Positions 1 through 9,777 of a DNA stretch of 64,000 bases are shown here, one piece after another. The stretch is from Dawidia cretensis (GTDB taxonomy: Bacteria > Bacteroidota > Bacteroidia > Cytophagales > Cyclobacteriaceae): NCBI RefSeq assembly GCF_018598175.1, contig NZ_JAHESE010000003.1, positions 214,904 through 278,903 on the forward strand, read 5' to 3'. The notes under the pieces were generated by a model that was not told where the DNA came from, searched no databases, and was given only the letters and a program-made list of their open reading frames with translations. How positions within the stretch are numbered: the first letter of the stretch is position 1; the number at the start of each line of letters is the position of its first letter. The translations under genes and the position numbers were made by a program.

Positions 1-1
1 C

Positions 2-418
2 TTCTCGTTGAATGCAGTCTTCAACTACAACTACGGCTCTAAGCGCATCAGCGGCCTGTACGAAGGCTATATGAATGGCACCGGTATGTATGCGGCCCAC
101 GAAGACATGCTAAACCGCTGGACGCCCACAAACACAAATACCAACGTTCCGCGCGCCTACAACGGCAGCGACCGCTATGGTTATGGTGATGTAGACCTGG
201 GTGTGCAAAATGCTTCGTTCCTCCGCCTGTCAGCCTTGACACTCGCCTACAACCTGCCTACCAGCCTGGTGCAGAAACTGAAAATGAACAGCTTCCGCTT
301 TTACGTAACCGGCAGCAACGTCTTCCTGGTAACCAAATACAAAGGATACGATCCCGAAACCGGCGACGACTTCCCGAACTCGCGCATGCTTGTAACCGGT
401 GTAAACATTGGCTTTTGA
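2..418 (+). CDS. SusC-like TonB-dependent outer-membrane receptor, C-terminal end only
   Basis: This is the 3' end of a gene that starts before the window; the frame is open from base 2. About 138 residues remain. They show the closing strands of a SusC/RagA beta barrel: an aromatic-rich extracellular stretch, then SFLRLSALTLAYNLP, then FYVTGSNVFLVTKYKGYDPE and the terminal phenylalanine typical of barrel proteins (VNIGF). The same closing pattern is seen in the two complete SusC proteins of this window. It is followed 39 bp later by a SusD gene, so the pair would import the oligosaccharides cut by the alpha-galactosidase genes downstream. The plug domain and signal peptide cannot be seen. 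The family is clear; the substrate is inferred from the neighbours. Confidence 0.88.
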   Translation, partial: FSLNAVFNYNYGSKRISGLYEGYMNGTGMYAAHEDMLNRWTPTNTNTNVPRAYNGSDRYGYGDVDLGVQNASFLRLSALTLAYNLPTSLVQKLKMNSFRFYVTGSNVFLVTKYKGYDPETGDDFPNSRMLVTGVNIGF

Positions 419-457
419 TACTGTGAACAGTCGATGCGTTAAAAAAAACTTAATACA

Positions 458-2002
458 ATGAACACTAAAAATATCATATTGGGTCTGATGGCCATTCTGC
501 TGATGGTGTCATCATGTGCCGACTTTCTGGATCAGGACCCGCAGACAGCGTTGTCGCGCGAGGATGCCTTTACGAATATCGAAAAACTGGATAGAGTAAT
601 TACAGGGCTTTACAACCGGTGGCGGGAGACCCGCAAAGACCGCGGCGGATTCGTATTCGCCCTGGGCACCGACGAAACCCAGCAGGGAGCCTACCAGGTG
701 CGCACGGAAGCACAACAGTCATCGCTCGATAAATACGACGCGACGCTCGTTGCCGGCAACAGTGCTCTTACCGAACAATGGAATAAGCGTTGGCCCGTCA
801 TTGTCGATGCGGCAACCGCCATTATTACGCTGGAAGGCAATACCAATGGAGACGCACAACGCGAAATGTTATTAGGTGAAGCCAGCTTTATCCGCGCCGG
901 CGTTTCATTTGAAATAACGCAATATTGGGGTGAGATACCGGTGATGGACCTTGAAAAAGCAGCCGAGTACGGTACAACGCGCCAACCCTTGCCGGTGGTA
1001 TACGACTTCATCGTCCAGGACCTGGAACGTGCCATCCAATACCTGCCCGAAGATCAGGAAGATAAACGTCGTGCTACCAAAAGCGCTGCGCAGGCCCTGC
1101 TCGGAAAAGTATACCTGTATGCGCCCGAGGCTTCCGGCGTGCGTGACTATACGAAAGCGCGTGACCAGTTTGCTACCGTTATCAACAGCGGCCGGTTTCA
1201 ACTTGTACCGAATGTGGCTACATTATGGGATCCCAATAGCCCCAACCCGGCGGAATCGATCTTTTCGTTCCAGTTTAGCAACGTGTGGCCTGATAACAAC
1301 CAATGCCAGTGGCAGACCGGGTCACGTGCCGTGGCCAGCATCAGCGACAATGCTTACTTCGGCGGCTACGACCTGCTGATGCCCACCGCCTATTGCTATA
1401 GCAATGTCAGTGAAGGAGGTCTGTGGGAAGAAGGAGATACCCGCAAAGATGCCAGCATCCGCTACGACTTCGTCTACAAAGGAACAACACCTGAAATAGC
1501 ACCAGGCCTGGGTGGCGATGAGCTGGATCCGCACATCAAGAAATATGAAGATGCCCGTCTCGATGGAATCGGAAGCTTCTGGTATTCGGGCAAAAACATG
1601 TACTACCTCCGCTACGCCGACATCTTGCTCTGCTATGCCGAATGCCTCAACGAGCTCGGTAGCACCGGCGAAGCCGTCACCACCGTCAACACCGTACGCG
1701 CACGCGCATGGGGTGGATCGCTGCCCGCAGACAAACAATGGAATGCCGGCATGGGCCAGGAGGAATTCCGCGACAACATCCTGGACGAACGCATGCGTGA
1801 GCTTTGCTTCGAAGGCTGGCGCCGCATGGACCTGATCCGTTCCAGCAAGTTCCGCGAGCTGATTCTGACCCGCAACAAATGGGCCGCTGAAAAGAACACC
1901 ATTCAGGAGTACCACCGCCGGTATCCCATTCCCCTCGACGAGATCAAGCAAAACGACGAGATCGACGAAGAAGATCAGAATGAAGGATACTCCAATCAAT
2001 AA
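458..2002 (+). CDS. SusD/RagB-family surface glycan-binding lipoprotein
   Basis: A 514-residue SusD-like protein, which caps the SusC barrel on the cell surface and holds oligosaccharides before import. It starts with a lipoprotein signal ending in VSSC, followed by ADFLDQDPQTALS, the usual SusD beginning. The middle carries the alpha-helical TPR-like region (LLGEASFIRAGVSFEITQYW) and the C-terminus the SusD closing motif (RMRELCFEGWRRMDLIR, then YPIPLDEIKQN). Length is normal for the family. It follows SusC directly and is separated from the GH36 gene by 89 bp holding a terminator-like hairpin, so SusC/SusD may be expressed more strongly than the enzymes. Identification is secure; alpha-galactoside binding is inferred from the operon. 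Confidence 0.95.
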   Translation: MNTKNIILGLMAILLMVSSCADFLDQDPQTALSREDAFTNIEKLDRVITGLYNRWRETRKDRGGFVFALGTDETQQGAYQVRTEAQQSSLDKYDATLVAGNSALTEQWNKRWPVIVDAATAIITLEGNTNGDAQREMLLGEASFIRAGVSFEITQYWGEIPVMDLEKAAEYGTTRQPLPVVYDFIVQDLERAIQYLPEDQEDKRRATKSAAQALLGKVYLYAPEASGVRDYTKARDQFATVINSGRFQLVPNVATLWDPNSPNPAESIFSFQFSNVWPDNNQCQWQTGSRAVASISDNAYFGGYDLLMPTAYCYSNVSEGGLWEEGDTRKDASIRYDFVYKGTTPEIAPGLGGDELDPHIKKYEDARLDGIGSFWYSGKNMYYLRYADILLCYAECLNELGSTGEAVTTVNTVRARAWGGSLPADKQWNAGMGQEEFRDNILDERMRELCFEGWRRMDLIRSSKFRELILTRNKWAAEKNTIQEYHRRYPIPLDEIKQNDEIDEEDQNEGYSNQ

Positions 2003-2035
2003 TGACCGATTGCAGTAAAGAATAATATCAGCACT

Positions 2036-2061
2036 AAAAGAGGCTCTCACCGGCCTCTTTT
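2036..2061 (+). terminator. Intra-operon hairpin between susD and the enzyme genes
   Basis: A 9-bp perfect stem (AAAAGAGGC / GCCTCTTTT) with an 8-base loop, U-rich on its 3' arm, lies between SusD and the GH36 gene. It may act as a partial terminator or an RNA 3'-end stabiliser, giving more SusC/SusD than enzyme. No T run continues past the stem, so full termination is uncertain. Confidence 0.55.
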
Positions 2062-2091
2062 GGTGCATATATCTACCGGGAGAGGGAAAAT

Positions 2092-4281
2092 ATGATGAGG
2101 AGAATAAGAACTATATATTCAGCACTTTTTTGGCTCGCCGCCGTACACCTGGCCATAGCCCAAAACACAAACAACAAAGCCGTCGTTATTCGTACGGTCA
2201 ACACCAGCCTGGTATATAAAGTCGACAACGACCAGGTCGTACGACAGTGCTACTACGGTAAGGCAATTGACGAAAAAGACGTGGCCGGCATACAGCTCAC
2301 CAACCTGGATGCCTACCCGGCGTACGGCAAGGCCTATGTAAACGAACCCGCATTCCGCGCGGTGCACGCCGACGGAAACCTGACCACCGAGCTGGTCTAC
2401 GTATCGGCCGAGGCCCAGGTACAGGACAAAAACATTACGCTCACCCGCATCCGCCTGCGCGACCGGCACTACAACCTGTCGGTAACGCTTTGCTTCAAAG
2501 CCTATCAGCAACAAGACATCATCGAGCAATGGACCGAGGTGGTCCACGAAGAAAAGAAAGACATCACCCTCTTTAACTTCACATCCTCGCAGCTCGCCCT
2601 GCGCGCCTCGTCGTATTGGCTCACCAGCTTCTACGGCAACTGGGCGGCGGAGATGAACATGAAAGAAGAGCAGCTTACCGAAGGCATAAAAACCATCGAT
2701 TCCAAACTGGGCGTACGCACCAACCAGTTTGCACATGCATGCTTCATGCTGGGAGTAGAAGGCCCGGCCGAAGAGAATAGCGGCACCGTGATCGGCGGCA
2801 CGCTGGCCTGGCCCGGCAGCTGGAGCATGGAATTTGAAGTAGACCCGCTCAAGAATCTGCACATCCTGGCCGGTATAAATCCATACGCTTCGCAGTATGT
2901 GCTCAAACCGAAGGAAGTATTCAAAACCCCGGCGCTGCTATACACCATCAGCCACGAGGGTAAAGGCGGCATCACACGCAAGTTCCACACCTGGGCACGC
3001 ACGTACGGCATCTACAAAGGCGACCGACCGCGTATGACCTTGCTCAACAACTGGGAGGCTACCTACTTTGACTTCGACGAGAAAGTACTCAAACAAATCA
3101 TCGGCGACGCCGCCGGCATGGGCTTCGACCTGTTCCTGCTCGACGATGGCTGGTTTGGTAACAAATACCCCCGCAACGACGACCGCGCCGGTCTCGGCGA
3201 CTGGGATGTAAACAAAAAGAAATTACCCAACGGCCTCGACTCACTACTCCGCGAAGCCGACCGGAAGAAAATCAAATTTGGCATCTGGGTAGAGCCGGAA
3301 ATGATCAACCCCAAAAGCGAGCTGTATGAAAAACATCCCGACTGGGCCGTCACTGCGCCCAACCGCGCCATCGACGTAAGCCGCAACCAGCTCATCCTCG
3401 ACCTCTCCAACCCGCAGGTGCAAGACTATGTATACAACGTCATGGATAACCTGCTGACGCGCAATCCCGGCATAGCCTATCTCAAGTGGGACTGCAATCG
3501 CTATGTCACAAATCCCGGCTCGTCCTACTTGCCAGCCGATCGTCAGTCGCATCTGTGGATCAAATACACCGAAGGTCTGTTTGCCGTATTGAAACGCATG
3601 CGCCAGAAGTATACCGATGTTCGCATCATGCTATGCTCAGGCGGAGGTGGTCGCATCGACTACGGCACACTGCCGTACTTCGACGAATACTGGATCAGCG
3701 ATAATACCGATGCACTCGACCGCATCTTCATCCAATGGGGCACAACACACTTCTTTCCGGCGATGGGACTGGCCAGTCACGTATCCGTGGTACCAAACCA
3801 CATCACACAACGCTCGACACCGCTCAAGTTTCGGTTCGACGTCGCCATGTCGGCAAAGTTAGGCATGGACCTGCAGCCGAAAGACATGAGCCCGGACGAA
3901 AAAGAGTTCTCACGAAAGGCCATACAGGAGTATAAAGACATACGACACATCGTCCAGTTCGGCGACCTGTATCGCCTGTTATCGCCCTATGAGCACAAAC
4001 GCGCGGCCATGATGTACGTCCTGCCCGATCGTACAGAAGCCCTGGTCTTTTCGTATCTGTTAAAGAAGGAGATCTACAGCAACGACCAGGTACTATACCT
4101 GCACGGCTTGGAGCCGGCGAAGATATATACGCTAAAAGAGGTGAATAAAAGTCCGCAATATTCAAGAATCTCGGCACTAGAAGGGCAGAAGTTCACCGGC
4201 GAATTCCTGATGACCTATGGCGTTCGTTTCCAGATGTACAATGAATTTGAAAGCGTGGTATTCCGCGCAGTAGCAGAATAA
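2092..4281 (+). CDS. GH36 alpha-galactosidase, secreted
   Basis: A 729-residue glycoside hydrolase family 36 alpha-galactosidase. It has a signal peptide (about residues 1-24, ending IAIAQ), an N-terminal beta-sandwich, a TIM barrel from about residue 320 and a C-terminal beta domain. Family motifs are LLDDGWFG, GIWVEPEMINP, YLKWDCNR and WISDNTDALDR. Counting from the first ATG, D467 in KWDCNR is the expected nucleophile and D537 in SDNTD the expected acid/base. It would remove terminal alpha-1,6-galactose from raffinose-type sugars or galactomannan side chains, in the periplasm or on the surface. Two ATG codons are adjacent (2092 and 2095). Only 9 bp separate it from the following GH97 gene, so they are one transcript. 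The family is firm; the exact galactoside is not known. Confidence 0.95.
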   Translation: MMRRIRTIYSALFWLAAVHLAIAQNTNNKAVVIRTVNTSLVYKVDNDQVVRQCYYGKAIDEKDVAGIQLTNLDAYPAYGKAYVNEPAFRAVHADGNLTTELVYVSAEAQVQDKNITLTRIRLRDRHYNLSVTLCFKAYQQQDIIEQWTEVVHEEKKDITLFNFTSSQLALRASSYWLTSFYGNWAAEMNMKEEQLTEGIKTIDSKLGVRTNQFAHACFMLGVEGPAEENSGTVIGGTLAWPGSWSMEFEVDPLKNLHILAGINPYASQYVLKPKEVFKTPALLYTISHEGKGGITRKFHTWARTYGIYKGDRPRMTLLNNWEATYFDFDEKVLKQIIGDAAGMGFDLFLLDDGWFGNKYPRNDDRAGLGDWDVNKKKLPNGLDSLLREADRKKIKFGIWVEPEMINPKSELYEKHPDWAVTAPNRAIDVSRNQLILDLSNPQVQDYVYNVMDNLLTRNPGIAYLKWDCNRYVTNPGSSYLPADRQSHLWIKYTEGLFAVLKRMRQKYTDVRIMLCSGGGGRIDYGTLPYFDEYWISDNTDALDRIFIQWGTTHFFPAMGLASHVSVVPNHITQRSTPLKFRFDVAMSAKLGMDLQPKDMSPDEKEFSRKAIQEYKDIRHIVQFGDLYRLLSPYEHKRAAMMYVLPDRTEALVFSYLLKKEIYSNDQVLYLHGLEPAKIYTLKEVNKSPQYSRISALEGQKFTGEFLMTYGVRFQMYNEFESVVFRAVAE

Positions 4282-4290
4282 GAGCATGTC

Positions 4291-6261
4291 ATGAAGAAGA
4301 TTGTAATACTGTATTTACTGACCCTGACAATGGTCAACACGTTGTCGGCCTTTACACCGAAGCCGAAGTCACTGACCGTAACATCACCCGACGGCCGGTT
4401 AACCTTGCACCTGCATACCGGCGACACATTAGCCTACTCCGTAACCTTTAAAAACCAGGAGATCGTCCTGACGTCACCCATCGCCCTGGCGTTACCGGAC
4501 CGGGTGCTGGGCGCCAAACCGCAGGTGGTGAAGACAACCACACGCAAGAACAAGGGCACCATCGCGTTGCCGTACGGCAGTACTAAAACACTGGACGACC
4601 AATACAACGAGCTGGAGGTAACGTTTGAAGGAAACTATGCACTGACACTGCGTGCGTATAACGAAGGCGTGGCCTATCGTTTTTCCACCACGCTGCCGTC
4701 TACCATTCAAATCGTCAATGAACGGGCAAGCTTCAATCTAACAGGTGACCCCGCCGCCATCTTTCCCGAAAGTGATGTGTGGACTTCCTGGGAGGTACCC
4801 TATATACCCTATGCGACCGTGTCGGCCATTGCCGAAAATAAGAAGGCACTGACACCCGTGCTCTTTTCGTATGACCCTATACGCGTAGTAATAGCAGAGG
4901 CCGATGTGGCCGATTACCCCGGCATGTACGTAGGCAAGCACAACGGCAAGCTGCAAGGTACGTGGGCTGGCTTCCCGGTGCGCACCGAAATGGGCAGCTG
5001 GGGTAACTTTGTATCGGTGGTGAAAGAACGCGCACCCTATATTGCCGACACGCGCGGCACGCGCACGTTTCCCTGGCGCATCATCATCGCCACGGACGAC
5101 GATCGTACCCTGGTCACGAACAAGCTGGTCTATAAACTGGCGCGACCTTCTGTACTCGGCAGTGACCTGAGCTGGATCAAGCCCGGCAAAGCTGCCTGGG
5201 AATGGTGGCACGACGCCATGGTAAAAGATGCAGACATCCCCACCGGCATGGACAACCGCAACACCGCCCTGTATAAACACTACATCGACTTTGCGGCCGC
5301 CAACCACCTGGAGTATTTAATGATCGATGCCGGTTGGTCCAACATCTTCGACCTGAGCAAAGTCAATCCCAAAGTAGACGTACAGGAAGTGATCCGCTAT
5401 GGAAAATCAAAGAACGTAGGCGTATTCCTCTGGTGTGTAGCCACGACGTTGATGAACGACCCTGACAAAAACATGGACTTGATTTCGAAATGGGGTGCCG
5501 TAGGCCTCAAGGTGGACTTTATCGATCGTGACGACCAGTTGGCCATCCGTTGGTTCGAAGACATCGCCGGCGCCGCCGCGAAGAAGAATCTCATGATCAA
5601 CTTCCACGGATGCAGCAAGCCCACCGGCCTGGAACGCACCTATCCCAACATCGTCAACTACGAGGCCGTACGCGGCGCCGAGTGCTCGAAGTGGGACCTG
5701 ACAGCAAACCCGGAGCACCACGTGCTGATACCCTTTATCCGCATGCTGGCCGGTCCGTTAGACTATACCCCCGGTGGCATGCGCAACAAAACACAGGCAG
5801 CGTTCAAACCGATCGACCCAGGCCTGCCGTCTACGCAAGGAACCCGTTGCCACGAGCTGGCCATGTATGTACTGTTCGATCAACCTTTCGCCATGCTGTG
5901 CGACTCACCCGAAGAATACCGCAAATACCCCGACATCATGAAATACCTGTCCGCCGTGCCCACCAGCTTTGACGAGACACGGGTGTTAAACGCAAAGCTG
6001 GGTCAATATGCTACGGTCGCCAAGCGCAAGGATAATCGCTGGTTTGTCGGCGCCATGACAGATTGGGATGGTCGCACGTTGCCCCTGGATTTTTCTTTCT
6101 TACCTTCCGGCAAAACCTTTAAAGCCGAAGTATATACCGACGGAACCGACAACCAGGATGCTGCGCAATACACGTACAAGACCCTGGATGTAACAAACCG
6201 TTCGAAAACCGACCTGGTGCTCGCACCGGGCGGCGGCGCGGTGGTATACATACACGAATAA
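4291..6261 (+). CDS. GH97 alpha-glycosidase, retaining type (probable alpha-galactosidase)
   Basis: A 656-residue GH97 enzyme with a signal peptide (cleavage near LSAF), an N-terminal beta-super-sandwich (TSPDGRL start), a TIM barrel (EWWHDAM, LMIDAGWS) and a C-terminal beta domain. D409 in LKVDFIDRDDQ and E464 in AVRGAEC are 55 residues apart, the same spacing as the nucleophile and acid/base I recall for the retaining alpha-galactosidase BtGal97b of Bacteroides thetaiotaomicron. The inverting SusB type uses glutamate bases instead. This supports a retaining enzyme, and with GH36 and an epimerase beside it alpha-galactosidase is the best guess. It has no T9SS domain, so it is probably periplasmic. 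A paralogue lies at 7336-9552. The subfamily call relies on memory of the published residues. Confidence 0.92.
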   Translation: MKKIVILYLLTLTMVNTLSAFTPKPKSLTVTSPDGRLTLHLHTGDTLAYSVTFKNQEIVLTSPIALALPDRVLGAKPQVVKTTTRKNKGTIALPYGSTKTLDDQYNELEVTFEGNYALTLRAYNEGVAYRFSTTLPSTIQIVNERASFNLTGDPAAIFPESDVWTSWEVPYIPYATVSAIAENKKALTPVLFSYDPIRVVIAEADVADYPGMYVGKHNGKLQGTWAGFPVRTEMGSWGNFVSVVKERAPYIADTRGTRTFPWRIIIATDDDRTLVTNKLVYKLARPSVLGSDLSWIKPGKAAWEWWHDAMVKDADIPTGMDNRNTALYKHYIDFAAANHLEYLMIDAGWSNIFDLSKVNPKVDVQEVIRYGKSKNVGVFLWCVATTLMNDPDKNMDLISKWGAVGLKVDFIDRDDQLAIRWFEDIAGAAAKKNLMINFHGCSKPTGLERTYPNIVNYEAVRGAECSKWDLTANPEHHVLIPFIRMLAGPLDYTPGGMRNKTQAAFKPIDPGLPSTQGTRCHELAMYVLFDQPFAMLCDSPEEYRKYPDIMKYLSAVPTSFDETRVLNAKLGQYATVAKRKDNRWFVGAMTDWDGRTLPLDFSFLPSGKTFKAEVYTDGTDNQDAAQYTYKTLDVTNRSKTDLVLAPGGGAVVYIHE

Positions 6262-6270
6262 CAAAAGAAG

Positions 6271-7311
6271 ATGAACGAAGCAACCGACATCGCGATCACA
6301 AAAACACCCTGGGGCACACACCACGGAGAAGCGGTATTTCTTTTCCGGCTGACAAATGGCCACGGCGCCTATGTGGAGGTAACGAGCTACGGTGCCACAC
6401 TGGTATCCGTGGTCGTGCCCGATCGTGCGGGGAAGAAAGAGCACGTGGTGCTGGGCTTCCCGTCACTGGAAGGATACCTGCAGGATCGTTGTTACCTGGG
6501 CTCGACCGTAGGCCGCTATGCCAACCGCATAGCCCAGGCCCGCTTCACCCTCGACGGAAAAGAATATACGCTGGACGCGAACGACGGTGTAAACACCAAT
6601 CACGGCGGCGGCGCCGGCTTTCACGCACGCGTTTTTTCGTATGAGCAACGCAACGACGGTGTAGTGTTTTCATACTCCAGCCCCGCAGGCGACGGCGGGT
6701 ATCCCGGCGCGCTCACACTCCGGGTAGAGTACCGTTGGAATGCAGAACAAGCACTAACCATTACCTACACGGCCGTGACCGACCAGAAGACTGTTGCCAA
6801 CTTTACCAACCACGCATATTTCAACCTGGCGGCCGTGGGCACAATGTTGGATCATACGTTGAGTGTTCGGTCTTCACACATTCTGGCCGCTACGCCGGCG
6901 TATATTCCTACCGGTGAAATCGTCGAGGCAGGTACCAAACGGCTACAGCAGAGCACTGTCCGGCACAAAGTCATACCCAAAGGAGATCGCCTGGAAGGTC
7001 TGAATGAATATTATATATTGGACAAAGCCACGAAGGAAAAGGATCCCGCCGCCGTGTTATACGATCAGGCCTCCGGCCGCCAGATGGAAGTCTTTACCTC
7101 GTACCCGGGCTTAATGGTCTATACAGCCGACTACCTGGTGAGCGAGGTGCCGGGGCACACCGCCATCCCGTATAAACCCTTTGGCGGCATCTGTCTCGAA
7201 TGCCAGTATTTTCCCGACGCCCCCAATCACGCGCATTTTCCCGATACCACCCTGGCGGCAGAAGAAGAGTACCGCGAGTGGATCGTATTTAAATTCAGCA
7301 CACAAGAGTGA
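6271..7311 (+). CDS. galM: Aldose 1-epimerase (galactose mutarotase)
   Basis: A 346-residue mutarotase without a signal peptide, so cytoplasmic. It interconverts the alpha and beta anomers of galactose or glucose, feeding the Leloir pathway after alpha-galactosides are hydrolysed. Family motifs are RYANRIAQARF, NHGGGAGFHARVF, the catalytic-histidine motif NFTNHAYFNLA, and the closing GICLECQYFPDAPNH that holds the catalytic glutamate. Length is normal. It lies 9 bp after the first GH97 gene and 24 bp before the second, so it belongs to the same transcript. This is a good sign that galactose is the sugar released by the locus. Confidence 0.93.
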   Translation: MNEATDIAITKTPWGTHHGEAVFLFRLTNGHGAYVEVTSYGATLVSVVVPDRAGKKEHVVLGFPSLEGYLQDRCYLGSTVGRYANRIAQARFTLDGKEYTLDANDGVNTNHGGGAGFHARVFSYEQRNDGVVFSYSSPAGDGGYPGALTLRVEYRWNAEQALTITYTAVTDQKTVANFTNHAYFNLAAVGTMLDHTLSVRSSHILAATPAYIPTGEIVEAGTKRLQQSTVRHKVIPKGDRLEGLNEYYILDKATKEKDPAAVLYDQASGRQMEVFTSYPGLMVYTADYLVSEVPGHTAIPYKPFGGICLECQYFPDAPNHAHFPDTTLAAEEEYREWIVFKFSTQE

Positions 7312-7335
7312 AAGAGCATTAAAGAATAAAACTAT

Positions 7336-9552
7336 ATGAAAATTCAAATCCGTTTTAAAATTCTTAGCCTGTGTTTGCTCGCCGGCCTTTGGTCTGCAGC
7401 CAACGCACAGGAGTACGACGTTACCTCGCCCGATGGCTCGCTAATGATCCACCTCGACGTGGCAACCGACATCCAGTATGCCGTAGAGAAAAATGGAACA
7501 TCGGTCATCGCGTCATCGCCCATCGGCCTGACGCTGAGCACGGGCCTGGTCGTAGGCAGCAACGCTACGGTGAAATCCACGGCAACGGTCAGTGTCGACG
7601 AGCCCATCGAACGCCTCTACGGTAAAAACGATGGTCTGCGCGATCACTACAACCAGCTGCGCATCGACTTCGAAGAGAACTATTCGCTCATCGTCCGTGC
7701 GTATGACGAAGGCGTGGCATATCGCTTCGAGACCGCACTCGCCGGCAACGTCGACGTCATGTCGGAAGAAGCCAACTTTAACTTCGCCGGTCAGACGCAG
7801 GTAATTTTCCCCGAAGCCGATAGCGAGATGCGGTCGTGGGAGCGATCGTACAATACGTACGCGTCCATCGCAGCGATCGACAACAAAAAGTTCTCCATCA
7901 CGCCCGCCATGTTTTCATACGCCGGGTCTGGCATCCGTGTAGTGGTAGCCGAGTCGGACTTGTTGGATTATCCAGGCTTGTACTTGCAGCCCAGCGGCAC
8001 CACCAGTGTAAAAGGAAAGTGGGCGTATTATCCCAAGACAGTATCCTTCCCCGACAACATCTATGAGTATCATCGCGTAATCGAGCGCGAAGCATTCCTG
8101 GCACGCACCGCCGGCACGCGCAAATATCCATGGCGCGTCGTGATCGTATCAACGGATGACAAAACACTCCTCACCAATGAGCTCGTCTACAAACTGGCAA
8201 CTCCGTCTGTACTCACCAACACCGACTGGATCAAACCGGGCAAGTCGGCGTGGGAGTGGTGGCACGATGCCATTCTGGAAACAACCCAGATTCCGTCCGG
8301 CACCAAGAACCTCAACCTGGCCCTATATAAGTTCTACGTAGATTTTGCCGCCCAGAACAAACTGGAATACGTCACGCTCGACGCGGGCTGGAGCACCAGT
8401 TACATTAGGGAGCTGTGTCAATACGCAGCCTCGAAGAATGTCAAGATTTTTACGTGGGACTTTATCAACCTGCCGGTAGAAAGCCCCGGCCGCCTCGCCG
8501 AGCTGAAGAGTTACGGGATCGTCGGTATAAAAGTTGACCTCATTGAACGCGACGACCAGGTAGCCATCAACTGGTTCGAGCAACTGGCAAAGGCCTGCGC
8601 GCAACAACAGCTTATGATCATCTTCCACGGCTGTGCCAAGCCCACCGGCCTGCAGCGGAAATATCCCAACATCGTCAACTTCGAGGCCGTACGCGGCGCC
8701 GAGTGTACCAAATGGGACGACACCCCCAACCCCGACTACCATTTGCAGTTCCCCTTCATCCGCATGCTCGCCGGCCCGCTCGACTATACTCCCGGCTCCA
8801 TGCGCAACGTACGCCGCTTCGAGTTCCAACCCATCGGCACCGGCGTACCCATGACGATCGGCACCCGCACCCACGAAGTAGCCATGTACGTCATGTTCGA
8901 CCAACCCCTGGCCTATCTCTGCGACGCCCCCACGGAATATAGAAAGTATACTGATATCCTCAGCTTTCTCTCCAGGGTACCCACCGTATGGGACCAAACA
9001 CTACCCCTGGCCGCCGAGGTCGGTAAGTATGCCGTCATCGCCCGCAAACACGCCGAAGAGTGGTACGTCGGCGCCATGACCAACTACGAAGCCCGCGACA
9101 TAGAAGTAGACTTCTCGTTTCTCCCCGAAGGCGTCGACCGCGTTGCCGACGTATACCGTGACACCCCGAATTCCGAAGCCAGCGCCAAAGCTTACCAGCA
9201 TGAGATCATGAATGTTACCAGCCAAAGCAAGCTCACCTTCCACCTGGCTTCAGGAGGTGGGCTCGCCATCCGGGTACGCGATGTAAATGAAGTGACAAGT
9301 ATCGGAAGGAGTGAAGAGGGCTCGAAAGTATCGATCTTTCAAAACTCCGACAGAACGCGGTTGACAGTACGGTCGAAGGCTCCGGTTCATGAAATTAATA
9401 TCACCGATATTTCAGGCCGGGTAGTGCAGCACGAAGTAATGGAAGTGCAGCAAGAGACACATGCAATCGATACTACGCGGTTGGGTGCTGGAATCTATGT
9501 TATTTATGTTTCTACGGATGAGCGTGTCTATTCATCGCGCATTATTCGATAA
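7336..9552 (+). CDS. GH97 alpha-glycosidase with T9SS C-terminal sorting domain
   Basis: A 738-residue paralogue of the GH97 at 4291. It has a signal peptide (cleavage after ANAQ), then the GH97 fold (EYDVTSPDGSLMIHL, WEWWHDAIL, VTLDAGWS). D401 in IKVDLIERDD and E456 in AVRGAEC again lie 55 residues apart, which points to the retaining mechanism. Unlike its sister it has about 80 extra C-terminal residues that form a T9SS type A sorting domain: INITDISGRVVQ, LGAGIYVIYV and a basic end (SSRIIR). It should therefore be exported across the outer membrane and be secreted or anchored at the surface, while the other GH97 stays in the periplasm. A terminator follows 28 bp after the stop and closes the operon. 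Confidence 0.93.
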   Translation: MKIQIRFKILSLCLLAGLWSAANAQEYDVTSPDGSLMIHLDVATDIQYAVEKNGTSVIASSPIGLTLSTGLVVGSNATVKSTATVSVDEPIERLYGKNDGLRDHYNQLRIDFEENYSLIVRAYDEGVAYRFETALAGNVDVMSEEANFNFAGQTQVIFPEADSEMRSWERSYNTYASIAAIDNKKFSITPAMFSYAGSGIRVVVAESDLLDYPGLYLQPSGTTSVKGKWAYYPKTVSFPDNIYEYHRVIEREAFLARTAGTRKYPWRVVIVSTDDKTLLTNELVYKLATPSVLTNTDWIKPGKSAWEWWHDAILETTQIPSGTKNLNLALYKFYVDFAAQNKLEYVTLDAGWSTSYIRELCQYAASKNVKIFTWDFINLPVESPGRLAELKSYGIVGIKVDLIERDDQVAINWFEQLAKACAQQQLMIIFHGCAKPTGLQRKYPNIVNFEAVRGAECTKWDDTPNPDYHLQFPFIRMLAGPLDYTPGSMRNVRRFEFQPIGTGVPMTIGTRTHEVAMYVMFDQPLAYLCDAPTEYRKYTDILSFLSRVPTVWDQTLPLAAEVGKYAVIARKHAEEWYVGAMTNYEARDIEVDFSFLPEGVDRVADVYRDTPNSEASAKAYQHEIMNVTSQSKLTFHLASGGGLAIRVRDVNEVTSIGRSEEGSKVSIFQNSDRTRLTVRSKAPVHEINITDISGRVVQHEVMEVQQETHAIDTTRLGAGIYVIYVSTDERVYSSRIIR

Positions 9553-9580
9553 TTTTAGGATACAGACAGTTGAGGCAGGA

Positions 9581-9612
9581 GAGAACAGGACGTTACTGTT
9601 CTCTTTTGTTTT
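9581..9612 (+). terminator. Rho-independent terminator of the alpha-galactoside operon
   Basis: An 8-bp perfect stem GAGAACAG / CTGTTCTC with a 7-base loop is followed by TTTTGTTTT. It lies just after the last GH97 gene. Confidence 0.85.
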
Positions 9613-9777
9613 AATACATATTGTATTCGGGCTTCAGGTTGAGCACCTGGCGTATCCAGCGAGCCCTGAATGGGCGTAACAATTCGGGGCACGCACCGGC
9701 GATTAAGCAAAGTTATGCCCAACACCAACGTTAAGTATGGGAATAGCGACAATCTCAGGGGTTGTTTGCGACACTAA

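Noticed and set aside
1322-2068. Long minus-strand frame opposite the SusD gene (248 codons)
   Set aside because: It is antisense to a certain SusD gene, with cysteine- and valine-rich shadow composition and no family motif.
9660-9735. Sequence around GCCCAACACCAACGTT, faintly like an integron attC core
   Set aside because: There is no inverse core partner and no integrase or cassette structure; similarity is too short.
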